A stretch of DNA of 64,000 bases from Hygrophila difformis (GCA_030278955.1 JAOANR010000001.1:19943468-20007467); one strand, 5' to 3'; positions 11,664-23,682 are shown, counted from the first letter of the stretch. Translations and numbers: made by a program. Notes: generated by a model from the letters alone, not told the origin.

Positions 11664-13086
11664 AATACTGATCGTCCCCGAGCAGTCAGAGTCAGTGCTC
11701 CTAAGAGCATAGACGCTGCATATTCAATCTATTTTCGTGGCTTCAAAAATTTCATTCTTTTTAGATTGGGATAAGATAACCGAAAACTACAAGTATTAAA
11801 TTCCCTTGATTGCAGTGTTTAATAAAATGATACTACTCACTAAATCAGGCATACAAATCAGTCATCATCGATAATTTTTCATGAACATTATATTTAGAAA
11901 AATTCATTGATTTAATTCTAGAATTAAAGTATGACATGAATATAAAAATCAAATCAGAGCCTCACATATGGTAGATGCGGAAATTTCACTCACTCTCAAA
12001 ATTGGGTTTTAATCACGAACGCTCATAATCAAATTTAATTAAATTATCCCATATGCTTGCAATTGGACCAACTCGCCACCGGCTCATTTCTTCAAATCGG
12101 GATTATGAGGTCTTATTTAAGGGTTATAATGGGGCATACGGTTGTAACATTTGGTAGGAAAGGGAATTATTGGGCTAAAAAGTGGCAAAAATTTATTTTA
12201 TCTTAACTTGGCACATTTTTATTTAAAATTTATGATCATCAATATTTTTCTTTCTTTTGTTTGTTCTTTTCTTTTCATATTGCATGACATTAGACTATGT
12301 CTAATTTGCAATTTATTTTGTGTTGAATTGAATCCAACATTTTTTTTTCTCTTTTTTTTCAATCGGTTTTTGAATACCGATAAATGGTTTTGATGATCAT
12401 AAATTGTAATGCCTTGATAAAATTCATTCTTGCACACTTGAGTTTGAAATTTTTGGTCTTTTTAGAAGGCTATGAATGATATAGAGGGCTTCAAAGAAAA
12501 ATTAGGCTTAAAGGCTCAAAGTGGTTAATCCTAAGGGGAAAATATTTTTGGGTTTGGATTTCAAAAGAAGGCCAAAAATTTGGGATTTTTCTAGGTGCCT
12601 CGATCATATGCTCAATTTTCGGAATATAGCATGGTCTTGAATCGGTCCCAATCGCAAATTCTAGTTTCCTTTAATCAAAATGATTTTCACACATCAAAGA
12701 AAAGAATGAGTAAAAATGACTCAAGGCTCAAATCTCACATGGAATGGTTCATTCATGTCATACAATATTCTTAAATTTAATCTTTGAAAAATTCTTACAA
12801 TCTATTCAATTAAATTCTCAACATGAGGACTCATTACCCAACAAGATGATGATATCATTAAATTTTTATAGCTCAAAACCTCAAAAATTCATATCATGCA
12901 TGTCTTCAATTATATTATCCCAATTTAAAAGTTTGAAAATTTAATCATAAACCAAAATCAAATATGTGAATTCATTAGACAGATTTATGCATGCTTTATA
13001 CTGGGTATAAATATAAAATAATAAAAATAAATAAAAAGAAAAATAACACACTCTTTTTTTTTATATTTAAGTGAAGAATCAACATC

Positions 13087-13117
13087 CTCACATTTTGAGC
13101 CTTGCTCGAAATGTGAG
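13087..13117 (-). repeat. Element C hairpin module 3
   Basis: CTCACATTTTGAGC pairs with GCTCGAAATGTGAG around CTT, with one G-T position. The AACATCCTCA edge is the complement of TGAGGATGTT. Confidence 0.8.
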
Positions 13118-13504
13118 TAAATCAATTCCTACTTAAACAAATTATCCAAATCAAATAAAATAAAAGAGGAGGGAGGGAGGGAGAAAATATTAACATAAAA
13201 GATAGAAAAAAATTCCGATAGCCTTTTTCGTTAAACCGACTAAGTGTTCAACTATTTTGGCTATGTGTGATTGTTTGGTTCATCGAGCAAGGCAATTGTT
13301 CGATGCCCAATACTTAGAAAAATTTTGATTTTCATCAAAATTGTTCAATCACATTTTTGGATTTTATAAAATTTAATCTACTATATTTACTTGCATAAAT
13401 TAGATTGGATTAATTCTGTTCTTATAAAAGTTATTCCGGAGTTTAAATTGCTTTAAATTCCAAGAATACTTTCAATTAATCACAGAGTCGATCCAACCGG
13501 GAAC

Positions 13505-13548
13505 CTGTTTTGGAGCTTTAATTTTCTTTTTGGTAGTTCCACAAATTC
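13505..13548 (-). other. Element C mini-exon-like segment 2 (44 nt)
   Basis: On the minus strand it is bounded by TTTGCTTTGCAG and a GTTCCCGG donor-like site. It has the same length as the B segment 32817-32860 and differs by only one base, a CTC/CTG change that is silent in the open frame. That pattern hints at selection on a peptide, but GTTCCC is a weak donor, so exon status is unproven. Confidence 0.4.
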
Positions 13549-13592
13549 CTGCAAAGCAAACACAGAAGAGGTTATCGGGTTTTCTAAAAAAT

Positions 13593-13644
13593 ATCAACAT
13601 CCTCACATTTAGAGTATTAGTACTCTAAATGTGAGTTAATTGAT
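13593..13644 (-). repeat. Element C hairpin module 2
   Basis: A perfect 14-bp stem (CTCACATTTAGAGT at 13602-13615 with its complement at 13622-13635) around six bases, inside an outer ATCAA/TTGAT pair. Confidence 0.85.
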
Positions 13645-14049
13645 TAATACCCGAATTATTTAATATAATATGCACAAGAGGTTTATATATATATATAAAT
13701 ATGATTTTAACTTGCAGAAATTTAGGTTAGACTAATTCTGTGCTTGTGAAAATTATTCCGGATTTTAAATTTCTTTAAATCCCGGATATAATCTTCGGTC
13801 AATTACAGAACTAATCCAACCGGGGACCTGTAGTCCGAAGATCTGCTGCTCCATTTGTTGTTTCACCAGTGATGAGGGTTTCCTCAGAGCAGTGATGGTA
13901 ATGAGGTGGATGGGCGATGGAGCAGTGGCGGAGCTTCGTAGTTCGGAGGTGGTGGAGATGACAAACACGTGAGTTTCATGTGTTTGGCAATTTACAATTG
14001 CAAATTAGTGTAGCTCCAATGCTACACTTCTACATTTAACTCCTTATAC

Positions 14050-14072
14050 CAGTTTTGGTGGCTCCATGATTC
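14050..14072 (-). other. Element C mini-exon-like segment 1 (23 nt)
   Basis: On the minus strand TTGCAG precedes GAATCATGGAGCC..., and a GTATAAGG donor-like site follows. It contains an ATG and six open codons (MEPPKL). The segment in B (32107-32129) has the same length and the same six residues. Confidence 0.4.
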
Positions 14073-14106
14073 CTGCAAGACAAAATACCCAAATGGTTAG
14101 GTTTTC

Positions 14107-14169
14107 CCCTCAAATCAACATCCTCACATTTAGAGTCTTAGTACTCTAAATGTTTAATTAATTTGAGGG
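14107..14169 (-). repeat. Element C hairpin module 1
   Basis: The inner 11-bp perfect stem is ACATTTAGAGT/ACTCTAAATGT (14126-14136, 14143-14153). The outer stem is CCCTCAAAT/ATTTGAGGG (14107-14115, 14161-14169). Confidence 0.85.
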
Positions 14170-14261
14170 TACTTCTCTGTTCTGAAATAAACATACTAAA
14201 CTAACTAAACTAACTATGAGTAATCAGGAGTGTAATTCTCTTAATAAACGACGCTGCATCC

Positions 14262-14279
14262 TCCCCGGCAACGGCGCCA
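14262..14279 (-). other. Element C primer binding site (tRNA-Asp)
   Basis: On the minus strand TGGCGCCGTTGCCGGGGA follows the LTR end directly. It is an 18-of-18 complement of the plant tRNA-Asp(GTC) 3' end as I recall it. Athila/Tat elements commonly use this primer. Confidence 0.8.
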
Positions 14280-17200
14280 TGAAACTTTTGACAAATTTCG
14301 TTAACACGAGCTTTTTATAAAATATATCCCAAGTTTGATTTATTAATGAAAAGAGTTATGATTCATGGAAAGGGGTTTAAGGATATGGTTCACTTTTTAT
14401 TACTCATGAGGGGAAACTTGAGTTCAAACGGCGTTATGGACCTCCCCGGCATGAAACTTTTGACAATTTCGTGCCTTGAAGATCCTTGCCATGAAACTTT
14501 TGACAAGTTCCCACTACATGAGCATTTTCAGAAAGGTCATAATCCTGGTGCTCAATTTTATTTAATGAAACCAATTTATGAAGGCGGAGTTGGGACTAGG
14601 GATATATTTATAGGTTGTCACGTTTTTATTTACTCGTGTTAAGAAACTGTGCCCCCGAAAGCGCACGGAGTCAAAAATTGCAGTATTTATAGTAAGTACT
14701 GGATCGTTCACTGGAGGATGTGCGATGGAAGCAGGGCCCACGTCGTTTACTAAGATTTTCCACTCAGTTACACGATTCAAGTTTGTGTTTTAATTATCAT
14801 CTACTTGACAGAAATTAAACTAAGTTATGAAAGCAATTAAAATAAAGCAGATAAAATTATTCTAGGAAGCGAATTAAATTTAATCTAAGCAAGCGATAAA
14901 ATTATTCTAAGAAAGCAGATTTAAAATATGACAGAAGGGACATGAAGAAAAGAATAAAGATTGGACAAGATTCAGATGAAACACAAATAAACTTCCATTT
15001 TAATACACAGATCTTAGCTTGGGATAATCCTTTCAGTTAGCTAACCCTCATGCTCTCTATACCATGTTCCCTTTAACAGACAGGTACCTACAGTAAGAGG
15101 TTGCATGCTCTTAAGGAAACAAATTCTAAGATACCACAGACTCACAACTGCCCTCACATGGCCATGCTGAGGCATATTATTTATCTGTGGTGGACAAGCA
15201 ACACCTAACAAATCATTTATTGAAGTGTCAAGTACCGCTATCATTCCCCCATGTCACACCCGAAGATTCTAATCAAGCCCTGAACTATCCCTTAACTATC
15301 AGTCCTAGTAGCAGTTACACAACTCTCAATACAACCGAGTGACCTCTAACGAAAGCATTTAAAAGAAAGCGATAAAGAAAGCATTTAAAATCCTATCACT
15401 CGGAGGTTTTTGAAAGTCTGACCCTGGTAGTAAAAGAAAGCCCACAGTCAGAATGACCGGATGTGGATCAAGAATTCCCGGCTCTCGGTGAACCGCTCGC
15501 AGTGTTCACTTCCTTCCGGGTGGTTATGAGATACAAACTAATGAAACGAACTAATGAATTTGTTCGTTCCGGATGCACTCACTCAGGACTAAAAAATAAG
15601 CTTTGGCAGAAGAGGACAGCAGTTGAAAGAATACTCATCCCCATCTCAGAAAATAACCAAGGCCCGAATGTTGTTCCTCTAGTATTAACTATCACACCGT
15701 ATTTGAGTCCAAATGGACCCCATCTCAGTGCAACATTTAATATCAGATTCCCAACACACAGCAATTTTGGAAAATAATTTATATTTGAAAATCATTCCCT
15801 AAACAGGTACTAGACTCTCAATTAAAACACAGACCCTTTCAGTCTAGGTGAGACCTAATCGCTGACTCTGCTTCTAATTTCCCAAAATCAACCCTCAGTA
15901 GAATATGAATTAATCATAACTGTGGAATTTATCCCTTACTTAGATCCGGATTTTATAAAAGAATTTTTGTTGGAAATTTATTGTGAGACATCTGATTTAA
16001 ATCAAGACTTCTATGTCCAAGGGAAGGATCCCAAAATAATATGACCACAATATTTACATAATATTATCATGCATAAATTTATAAAGAAGTGTAAAATTAA
16101 ATAACTCAAAATATAAGGTGGGTTTAGACAGGAGTTGATACACAGAGATGAAATAGCCGGAGATGAGAAGAATTTATTTGGCTAAAAAGATGACTGAAAT
16201 AACTGGGGTTATCCGGACTGCAAACATCTGCTATCCAGGTCCCAACTATTCCAGGTGGATCGGTTCTTAGATAGCGGGATGGCCTTATATGTCAGTTGCC
16301 ACTGTCACTTAGATCCCCACTATCCGTGAAGTTGGAAGTAAAACCCACATGCTCTTTCACTGCAGAAATTATTAGACGACATTGGCAAATATCATCTAAC
16401 ATTACTACAGCTCGGAATTCAGGTTTGAAATTAAGATAAAGAAAATAAAACTGTATCCGGATAGGAGTCAGCTGAGCAGCTATTATAATCCCGGATGGAC
16501 GAACCGCCAAGGCTTCCACCGACCACTATCCGGACCATGCAAAATAACAACTAGTAATTAATATACAGACCACGAGCTAGTTTATCCGTGTGGGAATACC
16601 CGCCAACATTAGTCTGTTATATTTCTTACTAGCCGTTTCACACAACATGGATAAAGACAAAATAAATAAAAGAAAATATTTTTGGGTCATCTTGTATGAG
16701 AGACATTGGTTTCTCATGCAAGGGTATGGAATTAAATCCATAATTACTCTTTATGTCTAAATAATCACTCATTCCATAATTAATTAATTAATTACAGTCC
16801 GGATTATATACTTAGATCATTAGAGTTTAATTTTTGTAGAAGAGTCTTTTAATGGTCAATTGAACAAAGCTCTTTATATTAAATTAATCATGGGTTGAGA
16901 TCATTGGATTTCAACCTCAAAATATTAACGTAAAGGTTCAATTAATTAAGTGGGAAAATGGAGAAATGGAAAATTGGCAGAAATTGCCAATTACGACGCT
17001 AGACAGATTTTTACGACGCTATCCTAGGATAGCGTCGTGAGGTTAGCGTCGTCATGGGTTGGTGAAAAAGATGTGAAATTTTTGGGGTTAAAGGGGTGTG
17101 TACGACACTATTTTCAAGTTTTTGAGTATGCACAAACACAAAAATATCATCCACTTTTAGATTTACTATACTAATCCTAAGAAAAAGAAAATAAAGATAA

Positions 17201-17751
17201 GGACAACATCAAAAATAAAATAAAAACAACTACTCAACTAACAATAAACTAAAACCAAACTGGAAATGAAAATCTAAACAAGACCTAAACTAATAAATGA
17301 TCAAATGGATGAATGTCAAGTATTTGAGCATTTATTAAACAAGGAAAGCAATAAAACCTAACTAAAACTCAAAAAATAGGTCAAGTGACCAAAATGAAAA
17401 TAAAACAGTAACCAACCCATGGAATAAACTCCATAACAGATTTTTGGTAGATCCTTTTCCTTGCATTAACGTTGAAGATAATAAAAATGGTTCAAATAGA
17501 CCCATTAGTCGAGTGTTTGAAGCCAAAAAATACAAACTACAAGCTGTAAAAAAAATATAAACATGGCTAACTACAGAAAATGAAAAGATATTAACATGCT
17601 AGATACTAAAAATAAACTAAACTAGTTCTACATTGCATAAAATTAAAATATCTAACTATCCTAAACTAAACTAGAAAACACCAAGTTGTCCCCAAGAACA
17701 GCAAATAATTTTTTTGTCCGATGTGTGTTCTGTCTATTTGAGGTCAAATCA

Positions 17752-17763
17752 GCTATTTATAGC
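17752..17763 (-). promoter_or_regulatory. Element C 5' LTR TATA box
   Basis: GCTATAAATAGC on the minus strand, in the same context as in the 3' LTR. This copy would drive the element's transcript. Confidence 0.6.
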
Positions 17764-17944
17764 TGGGAAACCCTAAGTCTAATGGGCCTTGGGCTTGCTC
17801 GAGATTTCCACAGCAAAGGACGGGAGCGCAGGTCCGGAAGGAAAAGACAAGAAGTTTTGCACTTGTGGGAATTGAAGTCCCAGGACTCCCTACTTGTTTG
17901 ATCACATGTGAAATTGGCCAATTTTGAAATTGGAGGAAGCTGAC

Positions 17945-18075
17945 TACTACGACGCTGAAGCATTCTTCAATGGACGACGCTACATGATCCGACGACGTTG
18001 AACGGGACGACGCTATGCAAACGTCGACGGCGCTACACTCGGGACGACGCTACAGGCAGGCTAGCGCCGTAGCAG
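17945..18075. repeat. Palindrome cluster C-I, 5' LTR copy
   Basis: Repeated ACGACGCTA half-sites identical in arrangement to 10443-10575. Confidence 0.8.
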
Positions 18076-19157
18076 TGTTGGAGGATGGCGTCATACTGCT
18101 CGCTGTGGGAATGAAGACGTTGGACAGTGAAGTTGGCCGGAGTAATTTCGGGGTTTTCTTCTTCGGCAAGGTTACGGCTTTCGGGGTCGACCGGAGAAGA
18201 GTTGTGGGGCGGTAGAGGGACCACACGGCTGCTGTTGCCGATGGACAGAGCTTGAGGGATGGCGTTGGACAGATCTGGTGGTGATGGAGCTTGAAATGGT
18301 GGCTGTGGTGAGGGGCGGCGAGCTCGGAGCTGTAACGGGAGTGGTGGTGGAAGCTGTCGGCTGTTGGAGGTGAGGACGGAGGTGCGGCAGGAAGACCGAG
18401 ATGGTGGCGGGTGAGCGGCGTCCGATGTGACTGAGGACGCCGGCGATTGGTGGAGCTGTGGTGGCCGCCGGATTTGTCGGAGGGGATGAAGGTGGCTGCC
18501 GGCTGCTTGTGGATGGCCGGAGGAGGGAGCGAAGGCAGCGGCTGGTTGGGGATGAGGAGGAGGCCGGAGCAATGGAGATGAAGACAGGGGTGATGGACGG
18601 AAATAGGAGACTTCGCCGGAGATGACGACGGGCAACGGCGAGTGGCTAGTTGGAGAAGACAAGGCATAAATTTTCGTATGTCCTGTAGCAACAATTGGGG
18701 AAACAAAAATGAGGCGGGCCCCACACAAATATTCATTTTCGATTAGTTGATTTCATTTTTATTTTATTTTTTTTATTTTTTTTATTATATATATAAATAA
18801 AATAAATGCTGGTATATATATAAAAATAAATATATATAGATATTTTTCCAATTGATTATTTGGCTTGTGTTCTGTTTAATGGATTCGTGTTCCACCGAAC
18901 AGATACCACCAAACCATAATTAATCAATTGTGAGATTCTTAATATTTTATCATGTTTTTGGATTTTTTGACACAAATTTAATAAAAATGCAATATTTTTG
19001 TATTTTTCAATAACAGTTTATTATTTATACAAATTGCATATATCTGTTAAATTCAACTGCTTTCTTATTTAAATAAGACCGGAATGCGATCAAATGCCCA
19101 TGTTTAAACACGGAAATAGATTGAAAATAATGGTCAATTTTGGCCATTATCAAAGAA

Positions 19158-20644
19158 CACCACCTCTGATGGCTCCAATCCCTCCTCCTCCTGTCGCAGT
19201 CGAAGGGTTACGCATCAATGATCCTTTGGCCATGCCTCCACCACCTATGCAAAATCGGCACCAGAATGCGCCTGTAATGGACCGTGATGATCACGATGAC
19301 GTGGATGACAATCTGCAGTGTATCAAATTCACCATCCCCACTTTCAGAGGGACTGGTGATCCGAATGAATTCCACGATTGGAGGAACACAATGGAAATGA
19401 TCTACAACTGCCACAACTACTCTGATTTCAAGAAGATCCAGTTGGCAGTTCAAGAATTCAAAGATTATGCCCAACTCTGGTGGAAAAAGTTCACAATTGA
19501 TCATCACAATACCGGACAGCCCCAAGTCACCGACTGGGAATATTTTCTGCAACTCATGGAGAGAAGATTCGTGCCTCCTACCTACAAGCTAGATATGTAC
19601 ATGAAGGTGATCAGTCTGAAGCAGGAATCAAGGACTGTTGAAGAATACTACCGTGAAATGGAAATGCTCATGATGCGAGCACAGTTCCATGAAGATCCGT
19701 TGATCACCCTGACCAGATTCGCAAAAGGTTTGAGACCCGAAATCTTCGAAGAAATGGACATGAGAGGGTATGTGAATATCACTGATCTGGTAAGAAAAGC
19801 TGCAAAGTTTGAGGCCCAACTCAAAAGGAGAACCCACCGGACTTCCACAGGTTACAACCCAAACAAGCCATGGCTAATCCGACCACCCGAGAGGACAGAG
19901 AAACCCAAAATTCTCCAGCCAACACCGTCGCCGATTCGTGATGAGGGAGGTTACAGGCCTAAAAGGTTTGAACTGGGCAAAAATTTCAGGGAATACAACC
20001 AGGAAGATCGGAACCGGAATCCGGGCCGAGATCAACATCCACCCGCCAAAGACAAAAGAGAAGTCACTTGTTGGAAATGCGGCAAGAAAGGCCATTATGC
20101 AAATGAATGCAATAATCCAAGACGAGTGGATATACTCAATACAGGCGAGGATGAAAGACCTGTGATCGAGGTTGAACCAGGAGTATTCAAAGTTGTTGAC
20201 TCTGAGGATGAGGATGACTGTGACAAAGATCCAAGGCGCTATCAAATTGATGAACCAGTCAATCCAGACATCAATGAGGACAATGAGGAAGATGTGAATC
20301 TGCTGGTAGCCATGCGAGTACTAAATACTGACAGAGAACCAGAAATCTCACCCAACGAACAAAGGGAAAATCTCTTCCATTGTCGTTGCACCATTCAGGG
20401 CAATAATGCCACTGTCATTGTTGATAACGGAAGCTGCACTAATATTGTTAGTTTGTATACTGTGCGCAGATTGCAGCTACCAACAGAGGAGCATTCCAGT
20501 CCCTACTTACTACACTGGATGAATAACAGTGGCAAAACCAAGGTCTCCCAACAGGCATGGGTCCCTATCACAAAGGGTACCTACTCGGAAAGAGTATTAT
20601 GTGATGTCGTTCCCATGAACGCTTGTCACGTTTTGCTTGGATGA
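19158..20644 (+). pseudogene. gag-pro: Element A Gag main domain, zinc knuckle and protease
   Basis: This continues the 5916 frame after element C. The retrotransposon Gag capsid domain spans about 19315-19830 (FTIPTFRGTGDPNEF, then the WW and RRF motifs). A CCHC zinc knuckle follows at about 20069-20110 (CWKCGKKGHYANEC). The aspartic protease active site is at about 20417-20434 and reads VDNGSCTN; chromoviruses of the CRM kind usually have a D-G-G-S-like site here. A TGA at 20642-20644 stops the frame just after the protease LLG motif, where the family has an arginine. A CpG C-to-T change would explain it. The product would package element RNA and cut the polyprotein. The apparent start 64 bp upstream of 19158 lies in C's LTR and is an artefact. 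Confidence 0.85.
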
Positions 20645-21172
20645 CCGTGGCTTTATGATAAGGACGCCACTTACCGAGGAAGATCTAATGTTTTATATTT
20701 TAAACATGGGCAAAAAGATTATCTGTTTAAGCCTTTATCTGTAAAAGCCGTCAGATTAGACCAGGAGAAGTTGAAAAATAAAGTAGCTCAAGCGGAAGCT
20801 GACCACAAGGCAAGAGAAAGAGGAAAAGCCAAAATAGGTGAAGATTCATCAAGCTTGGATCAATGTCTGATATTGACCAAAACAGCATTTCAACAAGCAG
20901 CACAAGAACCTGACTTCTCAAGTCACTGTTTTCTTGCATTAATTAAACCAGATGAATCTCTCAATAGAACTGTTTATACTGCACCTGATTTGCCTTTAGA
21001 ATTTTCCAGAATGCTTGACAAAAATCAGGATATTTTTCCGGAAGAAGTGCCAGCTGGCTTACCACCACTCCGAGGTGTGGAACATCGCATTGACTTTGTA
21101 CCCGGAGCTTCGATCCCCAACAGACCTGCGTACCGCATGAATCCCGAGGAAACAAAGGAAATTCAGCGGTAA
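20645..21172 (+). pseudogene. pol: Element A protease-to-RT linker
   Basis: The same frame resumes after the TGA and stays open for 175 codons to a TAA at 21170-21172. It carries the end of protease (RPWLYDKDA-type continuation), a lysine/glutamate-rich linker and the RT N-terminal segment with [15 protein letters not shown], typical of Ty3/gypsy RT. The stop replaces a conserved glutamine position and fits a C-to-T change. Confidence 0.75.
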
Positions 21173-21745
21173 GTACAAGCACTGCTCGAAAAAGGTTGGG
21201 TTCGAGAAAGTTTGTCTCCATGTGTTGTTCCAGTCTTACTTGTTCCAAAGAAGAATGGCGAATGGCGAATGGCGAATGTGTGTTGACTGTTGGGCAGTCA
21301 ATGCTATTACGGTCAAATATCGTCATCCAATTCCCCGACTGGACGACATGCTAGATGAACTCGATGGCGCTACCAAGATCGATTTAAAGAGCGGATATCA
21401 TCAAATCAGAATGCAACAAGGGGATGAATGGAAAACCGCCTTCAAGACGAAGTTTGGTCTATATGAGTGGCTTGTCATGCCATTCGGCCTTACGAATGCC
21501 CCCTCTACATTTATGCGTTTGATGAATGAGACTCTTAGACAATTCATAGGAAAGTTTGTAGTAGTTTATTTTGATGACATTCTTGTTTATAGCTGTACCC
21601 TAATCGATCATGTGGACCATGTGCAACAGGTACTCGATCGACTGAGAGAAGTCCGCTTGTACGCCAACTTCGAGAAGTGTAGCTTCTGTGTGCCGGAGGT
21701 GAAATTTCTGGGATTTGTCGTTGGAAATGATGGACTGAAAGTGGA
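21173..21745 (+). pseudogene. pol: Element A reverse transcriptase, first part
   Basis: RT palm and fingers, including [48 protein letters not shown] and the catalytic YFDD at about 21567-21578. A 7-bp unit GGCGAAT is present three times near 21256-21276. Two copies would keep the frame, so one extra copy causes a frameshift. A few residues also seem missing between DELDGA and TKIDLK. The RT copies RNA to cDNA in the particle. Element B inserts after the LGFVV...KVDE motif with a CGAAT duplication. Confidence 0.85.
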
Positions 21746-21750
21746 CGAAT
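21746..21750. other. Target-site duplication of element B, left copy (CGAAT)
   Basis: CGAAT recurs at 40669-40673, directly after the 3' LTR end of B. Confidence 0.9.
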
Positions 21751-22384
21751 TGATAATGGCCAAAATTGACCATTATTTTCAATCTATTTCCGTGTCAAAT
21801 TCGGACATTTGATCGCATTCCGGTCTTATTTAAATAAGAAAGCAGTTGGATTTAACAGATTTATGCAAGTTTGTATAAATAATAAGCTGGTATTGAAAAA
21901 TACAAAAATATTATTATTTTCAGTAATTTTATGTTAAAAAATCCAAAAACATGATAAAAATATTAAAAATCATACACTTGATTAATTTGGTTCGATATTG
22001 TCTATTCGGTAGAACACGGGTCTATTAGATGGAACGCAAACCAAATAATCAAGTGGAATAAATATTATATTTATATTAGTTTATATTTTTATTTTTACAT
22101 CTTGATGTAAATATTTTTAATTTTTATGTTTAGTTATTTCTATTCCATTTTCTGTTTTAATTAAGAAATAATTAGTTTACTAATTACTGTTAATTTAAAT
22201 TAATTGCAGGTATTTTTAAGCTAATGTGGTCCAAGAATCCAGTCCAATTGATCCAGCCCACCAATAGAAATTAATCCAATTCAATTAAGTCTGAGTCCAG
22301 CCCAATACCACCAAGCCCAATACACAACTTCAAGCCCAAGTGACCCAAAGCCTATCCTAACCTAACCCTAAACTCCAAACCCTA

Positions 22385-23235
22385 GTCAACCCTTTTCCGG
22401 CGCCGCCACCGCCGCTCCGGCGGCCCTCCGGCGAGTCGTCTCCGCCCCTTCACCGCCGCACCTCCCCTCCATTTTTAGCCCCCAAAATTAAATCCACTCA
22501 ACCTCCGACCTCCGCCACAGCCACCACCATCTCCGTCTCCGACCAGCACCACTCCTCCGTCCATCCACTTCCACCATCCCCAAACTGCCACTCCTCCTTC
22601 CTCCTCCGGCGAGAACAACCAAGCCACCACCAAAAATCGAGCCACCACCGCAACACCATCATCACCACCACGCCGCTTCCGCCACCATTCTCCCTCACCT
22701 CAGTCGCCGCTCCTTCCTTCGCCCTTCGCCACCACAGTCGCCATTCCACCTCCCTCTCCGGCCACTCACCAACCGAGCCTCGCCATCACCACCACTCCTC
22801 CATCTCCTCCTCCGAGCCCACACCAACATCCGACCACCCCAGCCGCCGCCGCACGCGCGGCCCAGCTCCTCCGCCTCCCTCCACCTACAACCTCCGCCGA
22901 GCACCTCCATCATCCCCAACACTCCACTGCCCTCGCCTCAAATCCACCTCCACAGCTCCGGCGAAGCGAGCTCCAACAAACCTTCAGAAATCATTTCCCC
23001 AATTTCAAACAAGCAAGAATCTGTGAAAAGAAAATCAAGAGAAACAGGAAGCAAGAAATGGAAAGAAGAAGAAGTTGCAGAGAAGAAGAAGAAACAAGAT
23101 GAACGAGAGAGAAGAAAAATGAGGTAAGAGGAGAAAGAAATTGGAATGAAGAAGAAAGAGAAGAGGAAAAGAATCGAGACAGATGAGAGAGGAGAGAAGA
23201 AAGAAATGAAATGAGAGAAGAGAGAGAGCAAATCA
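22385..23235 (+). other. C-rich then purine-rich strand-asymmetric tract in U3
   Basis: 22385-22980 is dominated by CCG, CCA and TCC with very few G. 23000-23235 is almost all A and G (gaagaag, gagaga). Open frames appear here on several frames at once because of composition. No gene is called. Confidence 0.6.
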
Positions 23236-23238
23236 ACC

Positions 23239-23636
23239 TTTGTCGCGGAAGGTGTACTCCGCGACAAAGTGCTCCGCGCCCAAAAATATGCTCCGCGCCC
23301 AAAATTATTCCGAGACTGTGAGAGGAGAATCAAAGCACAAAAGTTTGTCGCGGAACATGGTTCCGCGAAAAAGTGGACCGCGACAGAGACACGCACTCCG
23401 CGCCAGACAGAGAAAACCAAAGCAAGGTCACGTGACCCATCCCCACTCTCCAAATTCAAATCCTCACATGTGGAAATGGTTGGAAGCTCCTGGGACCGGA
23501 ACTCCCTCAAGCACAATAATTTCGTCCTTTCCTCTCCGGACCTCCAGTCCCGCCCCCTCCTGGGCGCCATCTTGGAGCTAAAAATTGTTTTGTCCCTATG
23601 CAATTTGTTCCGCGACAAAGCAGTTGTTTAGCGACC
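23239..23636. repeat. Palindrome cluster B-I (GTCGCGGA word), upstream of TATA
   Basis: Copies of TTTGTCGCGGAA with CCGCGACAAAG at 23240-23269 and 23345-23400, plus single half-sites CTCCGCGCC and TTCCGCGACAAAG (about 23609). Confidence 0.85.
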
Positions 23637-23673
23637 AGATGGGCCTAATGGGCCTAGGGCTAATTTTCCACCT

Positions 23674-23682
23674 CTATAAATA
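23674..23682 (+). promoter_or_regulatory. Element B 5' LTR TATA box
   Basis: CTATAAATA, preceded by ATGGGCCTAATGGGCCTAGG (23639-23658). GGGCC boxes near TATA are common in plant promoters and are kept in D and E. Confidence 0.65.

Larger units (their letters stand above)
11664..14279 (-). other. Element C non-coding interior
   Basis: 2.6 kb with no credible long frame. On the minus strand, from the primer site, it holds hairpin module 1 (14107-14169), a mini-exon-like segment (14050-14072), module 2 (13593-13644), a second mini-exon-like segment (13505-13548), module 3 (13087-13117) and then an untranslated-like stretch. That stretch has hairpins at 12322-12338 and 12362-12382 around a T-run. 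Confidence 0.75.
6328..19152 (-). mobile_element. Element C: large non-autonomous LTR element (LARD-like)
   Basis: 12,825 bp on the minus strand, flanked by AAGAA at 6323-6327 and 19153-19157. Its 3' LTR is 6328-11649 (5322 bp) and its 5' LTR is 14280-19152 (4873 bp). The interior (11650-14279) is 2.6 kb and has no gag, pol or long frame. The ends are TGATAATGG...TTTCA and the primer site is tRNA-Asp. LTRs over 4 kb with a short non-coding interior match the LARD class. The two LTRs look very similar apart from a deletion of about 450 bp in the 5' LTR, so the insertion is fairly recent. The interior keeps hairpin modules and two mini-exon-like segments described separately. Confidence 0.9.
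14280..19152 (-). repeat. Element C 5' LTR (with internal deletion)
   Basis: The start is 19152 (TGATAATGG on the minus strand). It is nearly identical to 6328-11649, except that about 450 bp are missing at about 17107, where 'tacgacactat' joins 'tttcaag'. The loss removes most of palindrome cluster II and the paired hairpins; a short remnant stays at 16992-17060. TATA lies at 17752-17763 and cluster I at 17945-18075. Confidence 0.9.

Noticed and set aside
19094..19157. ATG at 19094 as the gag start
   Set aside because: These bases are the terminus of element C's LTR; the real 5' part of gag is at 5916-6327.
22938..23618. 226-residue minus-strand frame, repeated at 35969-36649
   Set aside because: Antisense to the LTR in purine-rich DNA and palindromes; low-complexity S/F/L protein; no domain.
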